A stretch of 64,000 nucleotides of DNA from Isoetes taiwanensis (taxonomy: Eukaryota; Streptophyta; Lycopodiopsida; Isoetales; Isoetaceae), in the NCBI GenBank assembly GCA_021234155.1, contig JAJEKV010000053.1:936956-1000955 (forward strand), read 5' to 3'. The notes under the pieces are model-generated. The model made no database searches, was not told the DNA's origin, and saw only the letters and a list, made by a program, of their open reading frames with translations. A program made the translations under genes and the position numbers. The stretch's first letter is position 1, and every line of letters starts with the position of its first letter. This document shows positions 1-11,309 of the stretch, piece after piece.

Positions 1-671
1 ATCTCACTTCTGTTTCCTCTCGATTGCGGGAGCTCATGTATCATCATTGATATCAAAGAGTTTTGTTCTCATCATTGTGTTCTTATTGTGTTCTTTTGTT
101 CTCTCTCTTCTCCTTTTCTCTTGTTTCTTTTTGCAATCCCCGCGGATACGCCTGGCATCGGATTCTCTGTTTGATCCACGGTCCTCATAGTGGTCTGTCT
201 TGCGGGAGTTCCCAGAACCCAGACCCCAAACAGAATTTGAATATGGTTTCTCTGCAGAACACTAGTGCCCAAGTCCATAGTTGACATATTTGGGTACAAA
301 ATGAAGAAGTCTTTCAAGCAGAGTCACTAGGGCTTGTGGTTGTGAGGTGCATTTGGTTAGGTATTTGAACTTGTATATTATTCAAGAGGAAGCATTGTTG
401 AATCTTATTTGATGGTGCAATCCGTAAAACCTTGTCCATGAGGTTCAAGATGACATTTGAGACAGAAGGCTCCCTGCAGATTAGAAGGTACATCTCCTAT
501 CTACCATTAAACCTTATGTTATATATAGGCAATGCTTTCATATGCTTCAAGTCACTTGTAGATGTTTAGAATGCTTGATGCACCTAGTTCAGAACAAACG
601 ATGACAATTTGAGCATTGGTTCTCATAAAGCTAACTTATATACTTAACAGTCCCCGATGCATTTTAAAGCA

Positions 672-726
672 TTCCTCTTCCTCTTCCTCTTCCTCTTCCT
701 CTTCCTCTTCCTCTTCCTCTTCCTCT
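672..726. repeat. CTCTTC-type hexanucleotide microsatellite
   Basis: About nine near-perfect copies of a pyrimidine hexamer (ttcctc) in a row. No ORF uses it and no gene is recognisable around it. Such tracts are usually length-polymorphic. Confidence 0.95.
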
Positions 727-797
727 CAACCACTATAGTGGCCTACAATAATAGACTACTATATGATAATGTCTTGCCATGTGTATGACATCAATGT

Positions 798-1212
798 GAT
801 GTGATCTAGTGTATATATAGTATCATTAATGTGATAGGTCCAATCCAACATATCATCTATGTTACAAATAGAAGACCTACTATAGCTACTGCTATTGTTT
901 GGTTACATTCACAACTAGTGGACGCACTCATAGGTAACTAGATAGATGGAGAAAAACTAAGAGTGTGTTTGAGGGTGATATTCCTCTCATGGAGGCAATG
1001 TGGATAGATGTGATCTAGTGTATATATAGTATCATTAATGTGATAGGTCCAATCCAACATATCATCTATGTTACAAATAGAAGACCTACTATAGCTATTG
1101 CTATTGTTTGGTTACATTCACAACTAGTGGATGCACTCATAGGTAAATAGATAGATGGAGAAAAACTAAGAGTGTGTTTGAGGGTGATATTCTCCTCATG
1201 GAGGCAATGTGG
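798..1212. repeat. 209-bp tandem duplication, two copies
   Basis: The unit starting gatgtgatctagtg at 798 is repeated from 1007 with only a few substitutions, and both copies end in ggaggcaatgtgg. The period is 209 bp. Neither copy holds an ORF or transposon termini that I can recognise. The high identity points to a recent local duplication. The rest of 1-1884 shows no supported gene; short ORFs at 63-317 and 1534-1776 match nothing I know. Confidence 0.9.
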
Positions 1213-1884
1213 AGGACGTATATTAAATAGAGTCAATCTACAAATTCACAATTGTGGTGATGGATTTGCATACTTCAACTAGGTTTGGGACAGTGTAGTG
1301 TCATACTTACATACGGTTTTTACGACAAGACATCATATAACGTGCTTCGAGAGATTTAAAGTACCTAAAGAAAATTGGTACATTAAAGTTCAAAGGTAAC
1401 GATATGTACCATACCCGTGATAAAAATGTAACAAGACCTTTGAAAATGTAAAGCACCTTACACAAACGCAGTGCCTTCTAAAAACTTAACGATCCCCCCA
1501 TAGGCGAAAGATGCATAAAAACGCTCGTACGTATTGTCCCGGTATAGTGAGTACTCAAAGGTTACATATGCATACGTAACCTACATTGGTCATGCCTTTT
1601 CTTGGTTCAGGACGGGGTCTTTTTCAATTATTTTAGAAGCATTGTGGAATGGTGTTATTGTTGCTCTGTACATGGAGGTGGTACTAAACAAAATCTTTAA
1701 GCAATTTGCTATGGTGTATTCACATTTTGGATGTGCAAGAGGAAGAACTAATCAAACATACAAGAGTTTCCTATAAGAGATGCCTAAATATTCATCTTCA
1801 TCTAACTATATAATGTTGTTTCACTTTTTGTTTTTATTTCTCGAAATATTTTTCTGTCTTGATAAAGATTTAGGAGGCGACGCA

Positions 1885-3770
1885 TGTGACGTTCCAGGAT
1901 AATATACGGCATGAATACGTATATTATACCGACACGTCACTAGTACATGTCGACTTAGACGACATGTACGCATCGACCATAAAAGGGTAGTACCCTAGGG
2001 TACAACCTTGTGACCGATTATATTGCATATGCTAAGACCACATGTGAATATAATATCCTTTTGCCATGTGGCAATAGCCCATTAACCAATCGGGCCCCAC
2101 TCTAAAGTCGACAGATAAGGCATAAACCCAAAAGGAAACCCTTTCAGCTCCCAAACCCCATAGGTCGGATTGGAGCAAGAAGGACGATTTCTCGCAAGGA
2201 ACAAGAAAGGTAGGAACCGACATTCCTTAGTAAAGAGCACCATCCAAGCCAAAGAATCTTAGATTCAGCAAAGATGGACGCCTTCGAGAGGAGGGAGCCA
2301 AAGCCAAGAAGCCTGCTTAGTGATTGATCCGATAGTTAGATCCCCAGCCCTCATTCCATAGGGATTAGTGTTCATTCTTGGCTATAGAAAGACCCCTACA
2401 GCCCTTAAGAATGATAGATACTAACAAAGGAACCTAACCATGCATGATTAGGTAGATTAGAATAGATGTGCATTCTATTGTTTCAGCCTGATGTGATGTT
2501 ATTGTGACATTCTATGCCCCACCTTTGTAGTGGAAGGGGGTAGAGACCCGTGAGCCCAAGTAGTGTGGCGACTCATAGTTTTAGCCCATTAATTCCCACT
2601 ATCATGGGTTCGCGGCATAGGAGCTGGCCTCGGTCTGAAGCAATGGGCGTGACCGGCCGGACAAGGGGAGGGCTTGTCTATTCACTTGACGGCTACCGGG
2701 CGCGGTAAAGACGGCCGGGAACGCTAGAGCTAGGCCCACACCCCGCACCGCTGGAGAGGGCAGTGTGGTGTATGGGTCACACTTGTAGGGTGATGCGCCG
2801 CATTCCAAAGGAGTTTAAGTCAGACACGCAGCAAGGCTCTCTACCGCCTGCGGGTAGATGAACCTTCGAGGAGAGAGATTCCTCCCGCCTCATTGGGACC
2901 GGGGAGATGCAACCCAGGGTAGTAGCCCCTCGGCTATTCAATCTCGACAAGCTACGGTCAGTCTACACTTTTCACCTTATTCAGACATAGTAAGTATGCA
3001 ATGTGGAGGGGCTGATGGAGGGACTACCCAACGGCCACAGCCTTTGCCACCAAACTACTGCCATGAATTAAATGCAGATTGTTCTCACGGAGACCCCAAG
3101 TCGTCGGTCACTCCATGAGTCGAGCCCGGTAGGATCTTCCCCATGTTAGCGTTGTTGTAATCGGTGTGTGATGCGCCTACGGTGGATATGGTGGACCACC
3201 CTTCGAGGTGGGTATATTATTATTGTGTGATGCTATGTGCTCATGTTCGTTTACACCCGTTGCTGTTGTGGTCGGGAGAGAGACGGGATGAATGACCGCC
3301 CATTCTTCCCTTCGGGTTCTTGCCACCATCGAGGGGCCCGATGCTAGGTGGACGGCCTCACATCACCGGCAGATGCTGGTTTGAGGGATGATCTCCAGTT
3401 TTGGCACGATCGGGGGCATCGTGATATGAGCCGAACGCACAATGGTATCGAGCACAGGTAGGATCTTCCCATGTTATGTTGTTGTACCGATGTGTGATGC
3501 AGCTACGGTGATATGGTGGACCACCCTTCAGGTGGGTATATATTATTATTGTGATGCTATGTGCTCAAAGCGTGTTTGCTTTTAATGCGCCCGCTACTAG
3601 GTCGATCCCAGGGAGACGGGATGAATGACACGCCCATTCTTCCCCGCCGGTTCTTGGCCACCATCGAGGGCCCGATGCTAGGTGGACCTCACATCGCCGC
3701 GATCTTTGGTTTGAGGGATGATCTCCGCTTGTATAATGATCGGGCATCGTGATATGAGCCGGGCTTCACA
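1885..3770 (+). repeat. 5' LTR of the gypsy element (with internal duplication)
   Basis: The sequence begins tgtgacgttcc and matches the right LTR along most of its length: the TATA-like segment, the palindrome gtaccctagggtac, the block ending in atgaaccttcgaggagagag and the block ending gcatcgtgatatg. It ends ...gggcttcaca directly before the primer-binding site. At 1886 bp it is about 340 bp longer than the right LTR because its last 329 bp are tandemly duplicated (3128 and 3457). Confidence 0.88.
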
Positions 3771-3785
3771 ATGGTATCGAGCTTT
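3128..3785 (+). repeat. 329-bp tandem duplication across the LTR/PBS junction
   Basis: The unit beginning ggtaggatcttcc occurs at 3128 and again at 3457. The first unit already contains the LTR end plus a primer-site-like string (caatggtatcgagc, 3440-3453); the second repeats the same block and ends with the true primer site. The right LTR has only one unit (from 14666). Both joins carry the string tcgagc, suggesting recombination at microhomology. Confidence 0.85.
3772..3783 (+). other. Primer-binding site, initiator-Met tRNA type
   Basis: The string tggtatcgagct sits one base after the left LTR end. It closely resembles the plant retrotransposon site complementary to the 3' end of initiator methionine tRNA (tggtatcagagc), with a small internal difference. 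Confidence 0.75.
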
Positions 3786-4022
3786 GATCTGGCGCACCAG
3801 GGATCGAGCACCGACCGGAACCCTATAGGGACTAACTCATCTAGACATTCCGCCTTGAGATAAAAGCCAAGCACAAACCTCGAGAAGCGGAAAATTTTTC
3901 TCCCGGTAGAGAGAGATAGTAATTACCTAAGATTAAGATAAGAGAAACATAGGTAAGATAGAACAAACAATCAAATAGCAATCCTAAAGACCCTACTAAA
4001 TTTTAAGCACTTTTGGCCAACC

Positions 4023-4089
4023 GACTCCAAGAGGCGCCCGGAGCATGTTAGGGTTCAGACCCTAATGGCCCTCACAAGACTCTTAGAGT
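4023..4089 (+). repeat. Nested-hairpin module, copy 1
   Basis: The outer arms ctccaagag and ctcttagag pair with one C-A mismatch. The inner arms ttagggt and accctaa pair perfectly across a 4-nt loop. It lies in the leader of the gypsy element. Relative to copies 2-4 (gttaggt/acctaac), both sides of the inner stem have changed so that pairing is kept. Confidence 0.75.
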
Positions 4090-4241
4090 ATCGCCACCCC
4101 ATATGAACCCTAGAACTTGACCTTGGGACTCCAAATGGTAAGATAAAAGATGAAATCAAAAAAAAAAAAAGCTCCAAATAGCTAGAATTGTATGTTAAAA
4201 CATCTAAAAAACATTAATACAAGTCACTTTTGAATACAGCC

Positions 4242-4306
4242 GACAAGAGTAGCGCCAGAGCATAGTTAGGTCCCACCTAACACCCCTCCCCAAGACTCTT
4301 AGAGTC
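4242..4306 (+). repeat. Nested-hairpin module, copy 2
   Basis: The left outer arm is shortened (gacaagag). The right outer arm is gactcttagagtc. The inner stem gttaggt/acctaac is perfect across a 3-nt loop. It lies about 219 bp after copy 1; the flanks between copies do not align obviously, while the module does. Confidence 0.75.
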
Positions 4307-4445
4307 ATCCCAAAAGTGACCCTTAAAATTGATTATAAATTAATAAAGGGTCAAAGTAATGATAGGATCTTGCTTAAAATGCTTAAATTAGTGAGTAACA
4401 AAGATAAATAGTGTAAATTGGGGTGTTGGGCAGCAGAAGGTCGAC

Positions 4446-4512
4446 GACTCCAAGAGCGGCTAAGAGAGCATAGTTAGGTCCCAACCTAACACCCTCCCAG
4501 CACTTTTAGAGC
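4446..4512 (+). repeat. Nested-hairpin module, copy 3
   Basis: The left outer arm gactccaagag faces a right arm degraded to cttttagagc. The inner stem gttaggt/acctaac is perfect. Spacing from copy 2 is about 204 bp. Confidence 0.75.
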
Positions 4513-6029
4513 TATTCAAGAAGCAGCACCAAACAAGACCCCATTTCCCCAACATGTGGAGACTTTGCCAAAAAACCAGGAGAAGACTAAAATGATTCAA
4601 ACCCTAAAAATCCAACCCTAAATTACGGGACATAGGGCTCATTTTTTAGGTTTTCTCCGGCTCTGCTTCCCGCGAGCTCCTTCAGATTAGCCCGATCTTT
4701 TACCGCCCAAATCGGACGCCGCCGCATTAAATGGTTAGAGGACAAACAAACGCCCCAAACCAAAAAGAAGGACGATAGGCCCAACAAGTGCTCATGACTG
4801 AACGGCTCAAAGATGCCGATTACAACCGAATCGACATGGAGCCCAGGTAGGCAGGAATTTGGGAGAAGAAAGGAAAGAAAAGGCAAAAGAGGAAAGAAGA
4901 AAAGGCAAAGAAGAAAGAGGAAAAGGCAAAAGAAGAGAAGAAAGAGCCAAAGAGGAAGGAGGAGAAAGCGAGAAGTGGGGCGATGAGGAGGTTGGTGAAC
5001 GAAGAAGGCGACCAATGGGGGGAACAAAGAACCAAGAACAGAGGACCTCGACCCCAAAGGAAAAAGGGTAATGACTCAAGAACCCCGAATAAGAAGAGAA
5101 GAACCCCGGTCGTCGGCGAACTATAAAACAGAGCCAACCGGAAGCAGAACAACCCCCAACCTCGTTTGGGAGACTGATGATATAGCGGACCTTTGGAGGA
5201 GGCTTTTAATGTGAGAAACTTCACGTTAAAACCTAACCCACCCCCGATGCGACATGAAATGAGGAGAAGAGCCAATCCTAACTCCAAACGCGAATGAGAC
5301 GCAGTTAAACCCCGCCAAGTTCCCCCACCATTTTGGAATGGCAAGAAGCAAGGAACCGATGCAGAAAGCAAACTGAAAGAAAGCAACCAAAATCTTGGGA
5401 CTCGCATAACCTTAGGGGCCAGAGAGGAGGTACAAGAAAGAATTGGCAGATTACAAAGTATACAAGAAGATGCACGAAGACCACGTAGAGCCTATTACCG
5501 AAGGCAAACAGTGGTCAAACTGCCGCATGAGGGAGGCCAACCCGAAGCATTCCAGCTCAAACCCCGCCAGAACTGCAACCCCCCAAGAAGCCTATGGTGA
5601 GATCCCAAGACTCCCCTTTTGCGAGCCGCGGGAAATCAAAACACTTCCAAAGGAGCTACGGATTCCTCATCCCGAAGAGCAGCATTCAGTAGGTTTGTCC
5701 CAGAAATCTGTGGGAGTTCGATCCCAACAAGCTTAGTAACAACTATTATGTTACTCATGCATTTAAGAAGCAGCAGAGATGGAGGTTGTGCAAACTTCAA
5801 GATTCATTAGCATGCTCTCCATGCAAAAGAGTCACCCTTCGCCCAAAGGATATGAAACTCAAGCTAAGTACATCAAGGGAAGGACTAATAGAAGGGAAAT
5901 TACTTTTTTTGTAACTCAATGGGATTATATCGATGTATAAAATTTTGAATAATAAAACATATAGTTGTTTAAGAATGTACATTCATTAGGCACGATAGTT
6001 TTTGGAGCAATTGGAGTAATTTCATTAAT
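4513..6029 (+). other. Leader segment between hairpin modules, purine-rich tract
   Basis: This stretch of the gypsy leader contains an almost pure purine tract at about 4859-4980 (gaaag/aaagg repeats). The complementary strand therefore shows long Leu/Ser/Phe-rich open frames that are composition artefacts. A short frame at about 5443-5736 (97 residues, Lys/Glu/Pro-rich) is unassigned. I see no gag motif here. Confidence 0.6.
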
Positions 6030-6094
6030 GACTCCAAGAGTGCTTTGAGCATAGTTAGGTCCCCAACCTAACCCCCTCCTCGACTCTTAGAGTC
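6030..6094 (+). repeat. Nested-hairpin module, copy 4
   Basis: The outer arms gactccaagag and ctcttagagtc and the perfect inner stem gttaggt/acctaac are kept. It lies about 1.58 kb after copy 3 and 208 bp before copy 5, so the module recurs near a 210-bp spacing on both sides of the purine-rich segment. Confidence 0.75.
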
Positions 6095-6237
6095 ATCCAG
6101 CCAACTAACTCCCTTGATTGACTTTATTTGTTCAAAACGTGGTAAATAAAAAGAAGAATCTGCATTTAAGAAGACAAAGTAATAGGAATTACCCCTTCCA
6201 AAGACAATTTTGCAGCCATTTGACACAAATATGAAGC

Positions 6238-6305
6238 GACTCCAAGAGTGCTGCCAGAGCACACTCTAGGTCCCAACCTAACACCCCCCACAGACTCTTA
6301 GAGTC
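6238..6305 (+). repeat. Nested-hairpin module, copy 5
   Basis: The outer arms gactccaagagtgc and gactcttagagtc are well kept. The inner stem is reduced to taggt/accta because the left inner arm has changed to ctctaggt. It is the last copy I see before the gag/pol region. Confidence 0.7.
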
Positions 6306-9300
6306 AGCCCAAACTTCCAAGTTCATAACTTGAGCTAGACATACCCAAATCGACCAAAATTTGTTGCATTAGAACCCTAAGACTATAGGCAAGCCACTTT
6401 GAGCCTCAAGTTAACCAAGAAACATTAGCCTTCATCCCAAATGGCAGGAGTTTTAGAAACCCTAAAATTTTTTGGGGCATAAATTCCTATATATACGCGA
6501 TAACCCCTAAACCTCAACCACGTAACTGCTCCGCAATTGAAGCTGATCTTCCAGCTTACTCGGCGCCCCATTTCGGTTTGACATCGGGAAGACGCTCTTC
6601 GCCATGCTACGCAAGCCTTCATCCGGTTGGTATAGCCTCCCCACATCCATCAAGTAGATGTCAATATAGTATTCCAAGTATTTCCAAAAGAATTTGACCT
6701 TTCAAGCAACCCCGAACTCCAATCCTTTTGCCAGCAAGTCCTGCCAAGAATTCCAAGAGAAAGTTGTCCCAGCTTACCGGTAAGATACCGCCATGCATAG
6801 GGTAATTTTGTACCAAGAACCCGGTACAAGTAAAACCCTCTCAGCCATATGTAACACCCAATATTGCCAAGGCATTGAGGAATGGAACCAACCTCTTTAC
6901 CAACCTACATGACCCTAACAAGCAATGGCAAAGTCTTCTTCTCCTACAACCGACTTTTAGCGCTATATCTAGTATAGGGTAAAAACCGTAATAGGTGAAC
7001 CATCAATTCAGCCACTAGAGGTCACACCCTTGGGAGCGGCCCTACTTGAGCCGCATGTATGAAGAGACCATAGCGAAGCATCCCAAGGTAGGAGACCAGA
7101 AAGCGAGGATGACGGGCGAGGTGGACCCAGAGGAGGAGCAGGAAGCCAAACAAGACATCACCACTTCGAGCCGATACAGAATGACCACGAGGAAAGTTAA
7201 CAACCAATCCTATCGGGAATAACAAAGTCTAGCACCGGTCATAGTGTAGGACAAGAATACTTGCTGCTAAATGACATCAAAACCTCCTAATGCGGGGCCG
7301 GAGGCTACCGATGGGTAGAACTCCTTCCTCCCCGGCACAGCGGATCTTAGAAGACTTCTTCGACCAAGAGCGGAAGATTTTCTCCGGTACAAAAATCAGA
7401 GCCTGACTACTTGGCCAGGACACACCATCACCGGACGGGAAGCTTACGGCCTTTATCGAGGTATGATGACAGAACTTCCCTACGAGGAGGAGTTGAGAAG
7501 CACTTAGGAGCAGATGGAATAAGGGGGAAGACAACAAGAGGTACTTCAAGGGGAGTCTTACGCCTCACAAGGAAACGTGATAGCAAAATTCCCAAGGGAG
7601 AGCCACAAACGACAAAGTGTACGTAACGCTCTTCCACCATTACAAGGGAATTAGTTCTGGCAATTCGTAGACCGAGTGCATCAGGCGCGGGGCACCTCGG
7701 GGGCATGTGGAGATGCACCGGAGCAAAGACTCTCAACATTATCTTCCACTCCTAACAAGGCTAGAGTAATAATATTTCTCACAAGCGCTTCAGCCCACGC
7801 TGGAGGAGAAGGCGTGGCGTGATGCCTTCGAGACTTTCAGGATTTGCATGCACAATTTCATCGAAAAAGGTGGACCATGTCATTTTAGTGAAGCGGAAAA
7901 CAGCCTTGGGCATTTTTTCGACTGCGTTACCACCTTCGATAGCAAGGTAGGTGAGTAAGAACAGCAACTTTTCATACCTCCCATAGACGGGTGGAAGAGC
8001 TAGCATCCGCCATCCGAGGGGGGACCAAGGCGGATATACTTTCGGGAACTTGGAAGTACAAAAGAGGCGATGCCCAAGTAAAGAAGTTCCTGAGGATCAC
8101 CCCCGACTATCAAGAAATTAATGGAAATCATCACTCATCAGATAAGATATATCGGCATTTATATATATTAATATAAGATCCTTTTTTTTTGAATTGCGAC
8201 TTCCAAAATGTTTTTGGTATCCTTTGTCTTAACAATCATATCATTTAAAACACCTAATGCAACCGGCTAAAAAAGGAACTCAAGGGATAAATAGTGCCGA
8301 TATTAATACGGCCAAATGTACCGTGAATGCCGACCTTGAGTTCCAAGTTTTTCCAGGCATCGCACCTTCCTCGTGCAATTCCCAACCCGGGAACTATTCA
8401 AGAGTATTACGACCGACACCGGAAGAAGAAATCTCAGATGAGGTCAGACCGCGAAGAGATCAAAGCCGGCGTCAAGCAAAGAGAAAGAAATGATATAAGA
8501 CAGAATGTGCTGGTGTCCTGTGAGGCCCGCTTCAAAGACAAAAAGAAAAGGAGAAAAGAGAACCACCTCGTGTCCACTAGTTCCAACCTTCAAAACTTCT
8601 GGATTCGCTAATCGGTCAAGGGGAAACAAGTAAGAACGCCTCAAGGAAGAAAGAATACCTGAGACAAAGCAAGGCCAATCCGACTACCGTATAAGAAGGT
8701 CGATTCGGCCTTAAGTAATGTCCGAAAGCACGAGCGTAAATGCTTCCTGGGCCAAAACAGATCGTGGATGGACGCCTAAGCATGGCTAGACGCAGATGAG
8801 TGAGTACTTAAATGCTTACCGATGAAAGATAAAGATAAGGTAAGGGGTAGCCACCGCGAAACTTAAAAGGGCAGCCCGATTTGGTGGAGGGTTATGCCAA
8901 GCCCATGGGATGAGCAGACAAGTGCGTTCACAAAGTTTGTAAGGGCCTTCAAAAGCACTATGTTCCAAGAGAACACAAGTGTCACCGTGATGCAAGCCGC
9001 CCACGATTGCAAATAGGGAACAAATCCGCATTGTAAATATAACAATTAAGAGTTCATGAGGTTGAGGCTATAAAACCAAAACTCAGCGAGAAGAGTTGGA
9101 AGGCTATGTGGAGGGTTGAATGAGGACCCACTTAAGATAGTCCGAGCCCTCAACCCACGCACGCATCGGAGTAGCGGAAGCCGGCGCACCGAGCCTACTG
9201 TGGGACGTGGCCTAAAAAGCTTAACCCAAACACAGTGGTATGACAAGGGAAAAGCATATGGAGGTAAAACAGGTCGAGCAAACAAAGCCCATCACCGCAA

Positions 9301-9480
9301 AGACTCCATACAACGGAAATCAATGGAAACAAATGCAGAAAAGCAAGTCAGCCAAAGATAAAGGACAAGGGGAGGCTCGAACTACCAAAACAGCCAAGGC
9401 TCTCAACCCATCCCGGAAGAAAAGCCAAGCAGGGAATGTATATAGAAAACACTTGTGCTTCCTGTTTCCCCAGCCGGGCA
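6306..9480 (+). pseudogene. Leader and presumed gag region of the gypsy element, unreadable
   Basis: By position between the leader modules and the protease remnant this should contain gag. No frame stays open for more than about 100 codons, and I could not find a CCHC zinc knuckle or another convincing gag motif. Short frames at 7411-7626, 8257-8611 and 9116-9491 are Lys/Arg/Glu-rich, which suits a nucleic-acid-binding gag remnant but proves nothing. The call rests on gene order alone. Confidence 0.35.
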
Positions 9481-9539
9481 TAGAACATTGACAATCGCCT
9501 GCTCGTGATCAATGTGCACTCGGAGATGGGAGGTTGGGA

Positions 9540-10090
9540 GATCCCCATTTAAGAAGAAGAGGAATCTATGGACTTAATTATATCCATGGTGAGTGTCACA
9601 TCTTGCCATATTACAATGGTAAAAGCCAGAGAGCCGCATCAAGTGATATCCACGATTGGTAAAATAGCCGCCAAATCTTTATAGTCCCTCATAGACTGGG
9701 CGCCCTACAATTAAGGCCACCAAGGATGGCAATAAATGTTAAAGTTGAAAACACTAAAAGTCTAAGCCTGCATCAAGAGTGTTAGCTAGCTGGAGCCATA
9801 AGGCACACGGCCGCAAGAGGGTGAATTTCCAATATAGACTTTACCGGCATCAATATTGAAATGGGGAGCAGGATCATGAGCATTAGGAAAATATGACCCT
9901 CATCATGGTGGTATGGAATACCTCAACCCTAAAAAAAGCACAAATAGATTGTGGAGAGCGGAAGGTGAAGCTCACGCTTCAACTAACGGAAAAAATCATA
10001 GAAATCTCAGTAAGCAAGTAACACCTATAATGCAATGCATGTCGAGTAAGAAATTACTTAGATGACCTCAAAAAGGAGCAAGTTGCATAC
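9540..10090 (+). pseudogene. Retropepsin-type protease remnant of the gypsy polyprotein
   Basis: Aspartic protease that would cut the Gag-Pol polyprotein. Around 9690-9712 the reading leu-ile-asp followed by a Gly-Ala pair resembles the retroviral protease active-site loop (D-S/T-G-A) after a small indel. At about 9910-9965 the frame reads a block ending IDCGERKVKL, like the conserved end of plant gypsy proteases just before the linker to RT. Stops interrupt the frame repeatedly. It is followed directly by the RT N-terminal block. Confidence 0.5.
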
Positions 10091-10179
10091 ATCTTCAAAT
10101 TAGAAACCGCCGAGGAAGAGGCACCGTAAGATAGGAAGATAAACCAATAAGCAAACTACCAAGCAGGTAGCCAAGCTTA

Positions 10180-10640
10180 ATAGAGGAATTCCATGACTTG
10201 TTCCCCCGACGAAACTGGGAGCCCGCCATATAGGGAGTATAGTGTTAAATTGCACTTGAACTGCACTAAGCCCACAAGTAAGTGCAATTATATAGAATGA
10301 CAAACTAACTATCGAGTTGAAGAAGCAATTGCAAGAGCTCTTAGACCTAGGTTCATAAGACTTAGTGCCCTCCTCGCTCGGAGCCCCATCTTATTCGGCC
10401 AAAAAGAAGGCACTTTCTTTTATGCGAAATTGTCGAATGTCATTTCGGGCCACCCAAAGAGCGGGAATACTTGGGGCATATTATATCGTAACGATGGCAT
10501 CTCCACCGATCCCGCGAAAGATCCGTTGATTGAATGGCCAGCACCAAAGAACATAACGAGGTGGTGAGAAGCTTTTTAGGCTTGGCAGATATTATAGAAA
10601 AGTTCGCTAAGAATCCTTTGCTAAAGATAGAAGTGCTCTT
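10180..10640 (+). pseudogene. Reverse transcriptase remnant, catalytic core deleted
   Basis: The start of a gypsy RT is readable at 10180-10410: EEFHDLFP, then QLQELLDLGFIR and a PILFGQKEG block corresponding to RT motif 1. Within about 30 nt the sequence jumps to the end of the RT palm/thumb (10425-10480, CHFG...YLGH after one indel), then the typical GI.TDP.K...EWP.PKN block and SFLGLA. In complete elements about 110 residues, including the YxDD active site, lie between these blocks. They are absent here, so no RT activity is possible. Frameshifts affect the remaining parts too. Confidence 0.8.
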
Positions 10641-11120
10641 TAACCTTGAATTCCTCACCAAGCGCGTAAAGATAAAAGACCTGGTGGCACATCGGGCAAA
10701 AAGTAGCGGCCTAAGCAGATTTGAGAAGTTAAAGGAGGCCTTAACAACCGCTCGCCTTAAACATCAGCCCGGGATCCGTGAGAAGGGACAAGCCAGTCGC
10801 GAATCCGACGCGAAAGCAAGATTGCGACGCGCCTTAATGCAAGAGGAAAGAGGATAGCATAATGCATTCACGAAGATGAATGACGCAGAGGACTGCCATC
10901 CTCGGACACATGATCGTGAGCTATTGGCGAGGCTTTAAAGATCCGGAGACACCATTCCATTGGGAAGGAAGTTCCAATTAGATACCGACCACCGAGGTCC
11001 GCAATACATCTCTTCACGCAAACCATTGTTGGAATCTAAGACAAAGAAGATGGATGGAGTTCCCTTCGGCGACTGCCCGATTGTATACAAGGCGGAAAAC
11101 TCAATGTGGGTCGCAGTATT
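10640..11120 (+). pseudogene. RNase H remnant of the gypsy polyprotein
   Basis: Follows the RT remnant directly. Readable blocks are FEKLKEALTTA (RT-RNase H linker, near 10722), a degraded DAS/LMQE block (about 10800-10850), HDRELLA (near 10910), FQLDTDHR..QYI (10970-11010) and VYKAEN (about 11080). These match the order of the Ty3/gypsy RNase H domain. Several frame changes and stops are present. Confidence 0.75.
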
Positions 11121-11309
11121 CTGTCAAGGCACCCCTTAACAACAAGGGTGCATTGCAATGCCATATCAACACTCACCGATTGAGTTTGGCAAGAAAATAG
11201 AAGAAACGGTGCCAGGACAAGGACTTCTGTGAAGTATGGGCTAGCCTCTAAAGAGGCAAGAAACGGGGACAAAGAGAGAAGCCTCAAACATTTTAAAAAG
11301 GAAGGAAAG

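Noticed and set aside
38-52. Primer-site-like string ttgatatcaaagag near the left edge
   Set aside because: Too many differences from the initiator-Met site, and no LTR end or gag beside it.
63-317. Overlapping 73- and 81-codon ORFs on opposite strands
   Set aside because: No motif, no splice context, and codon content driven by a pyrimidine-rich stretch.
4623-5407. Long Leu/Phe/Ser-rich minus-strand ORFs
   Set aside because: They are the complement of a purine tract (gaaag/aaagg repeats) in the retrotransposon leader; length comes from composition.
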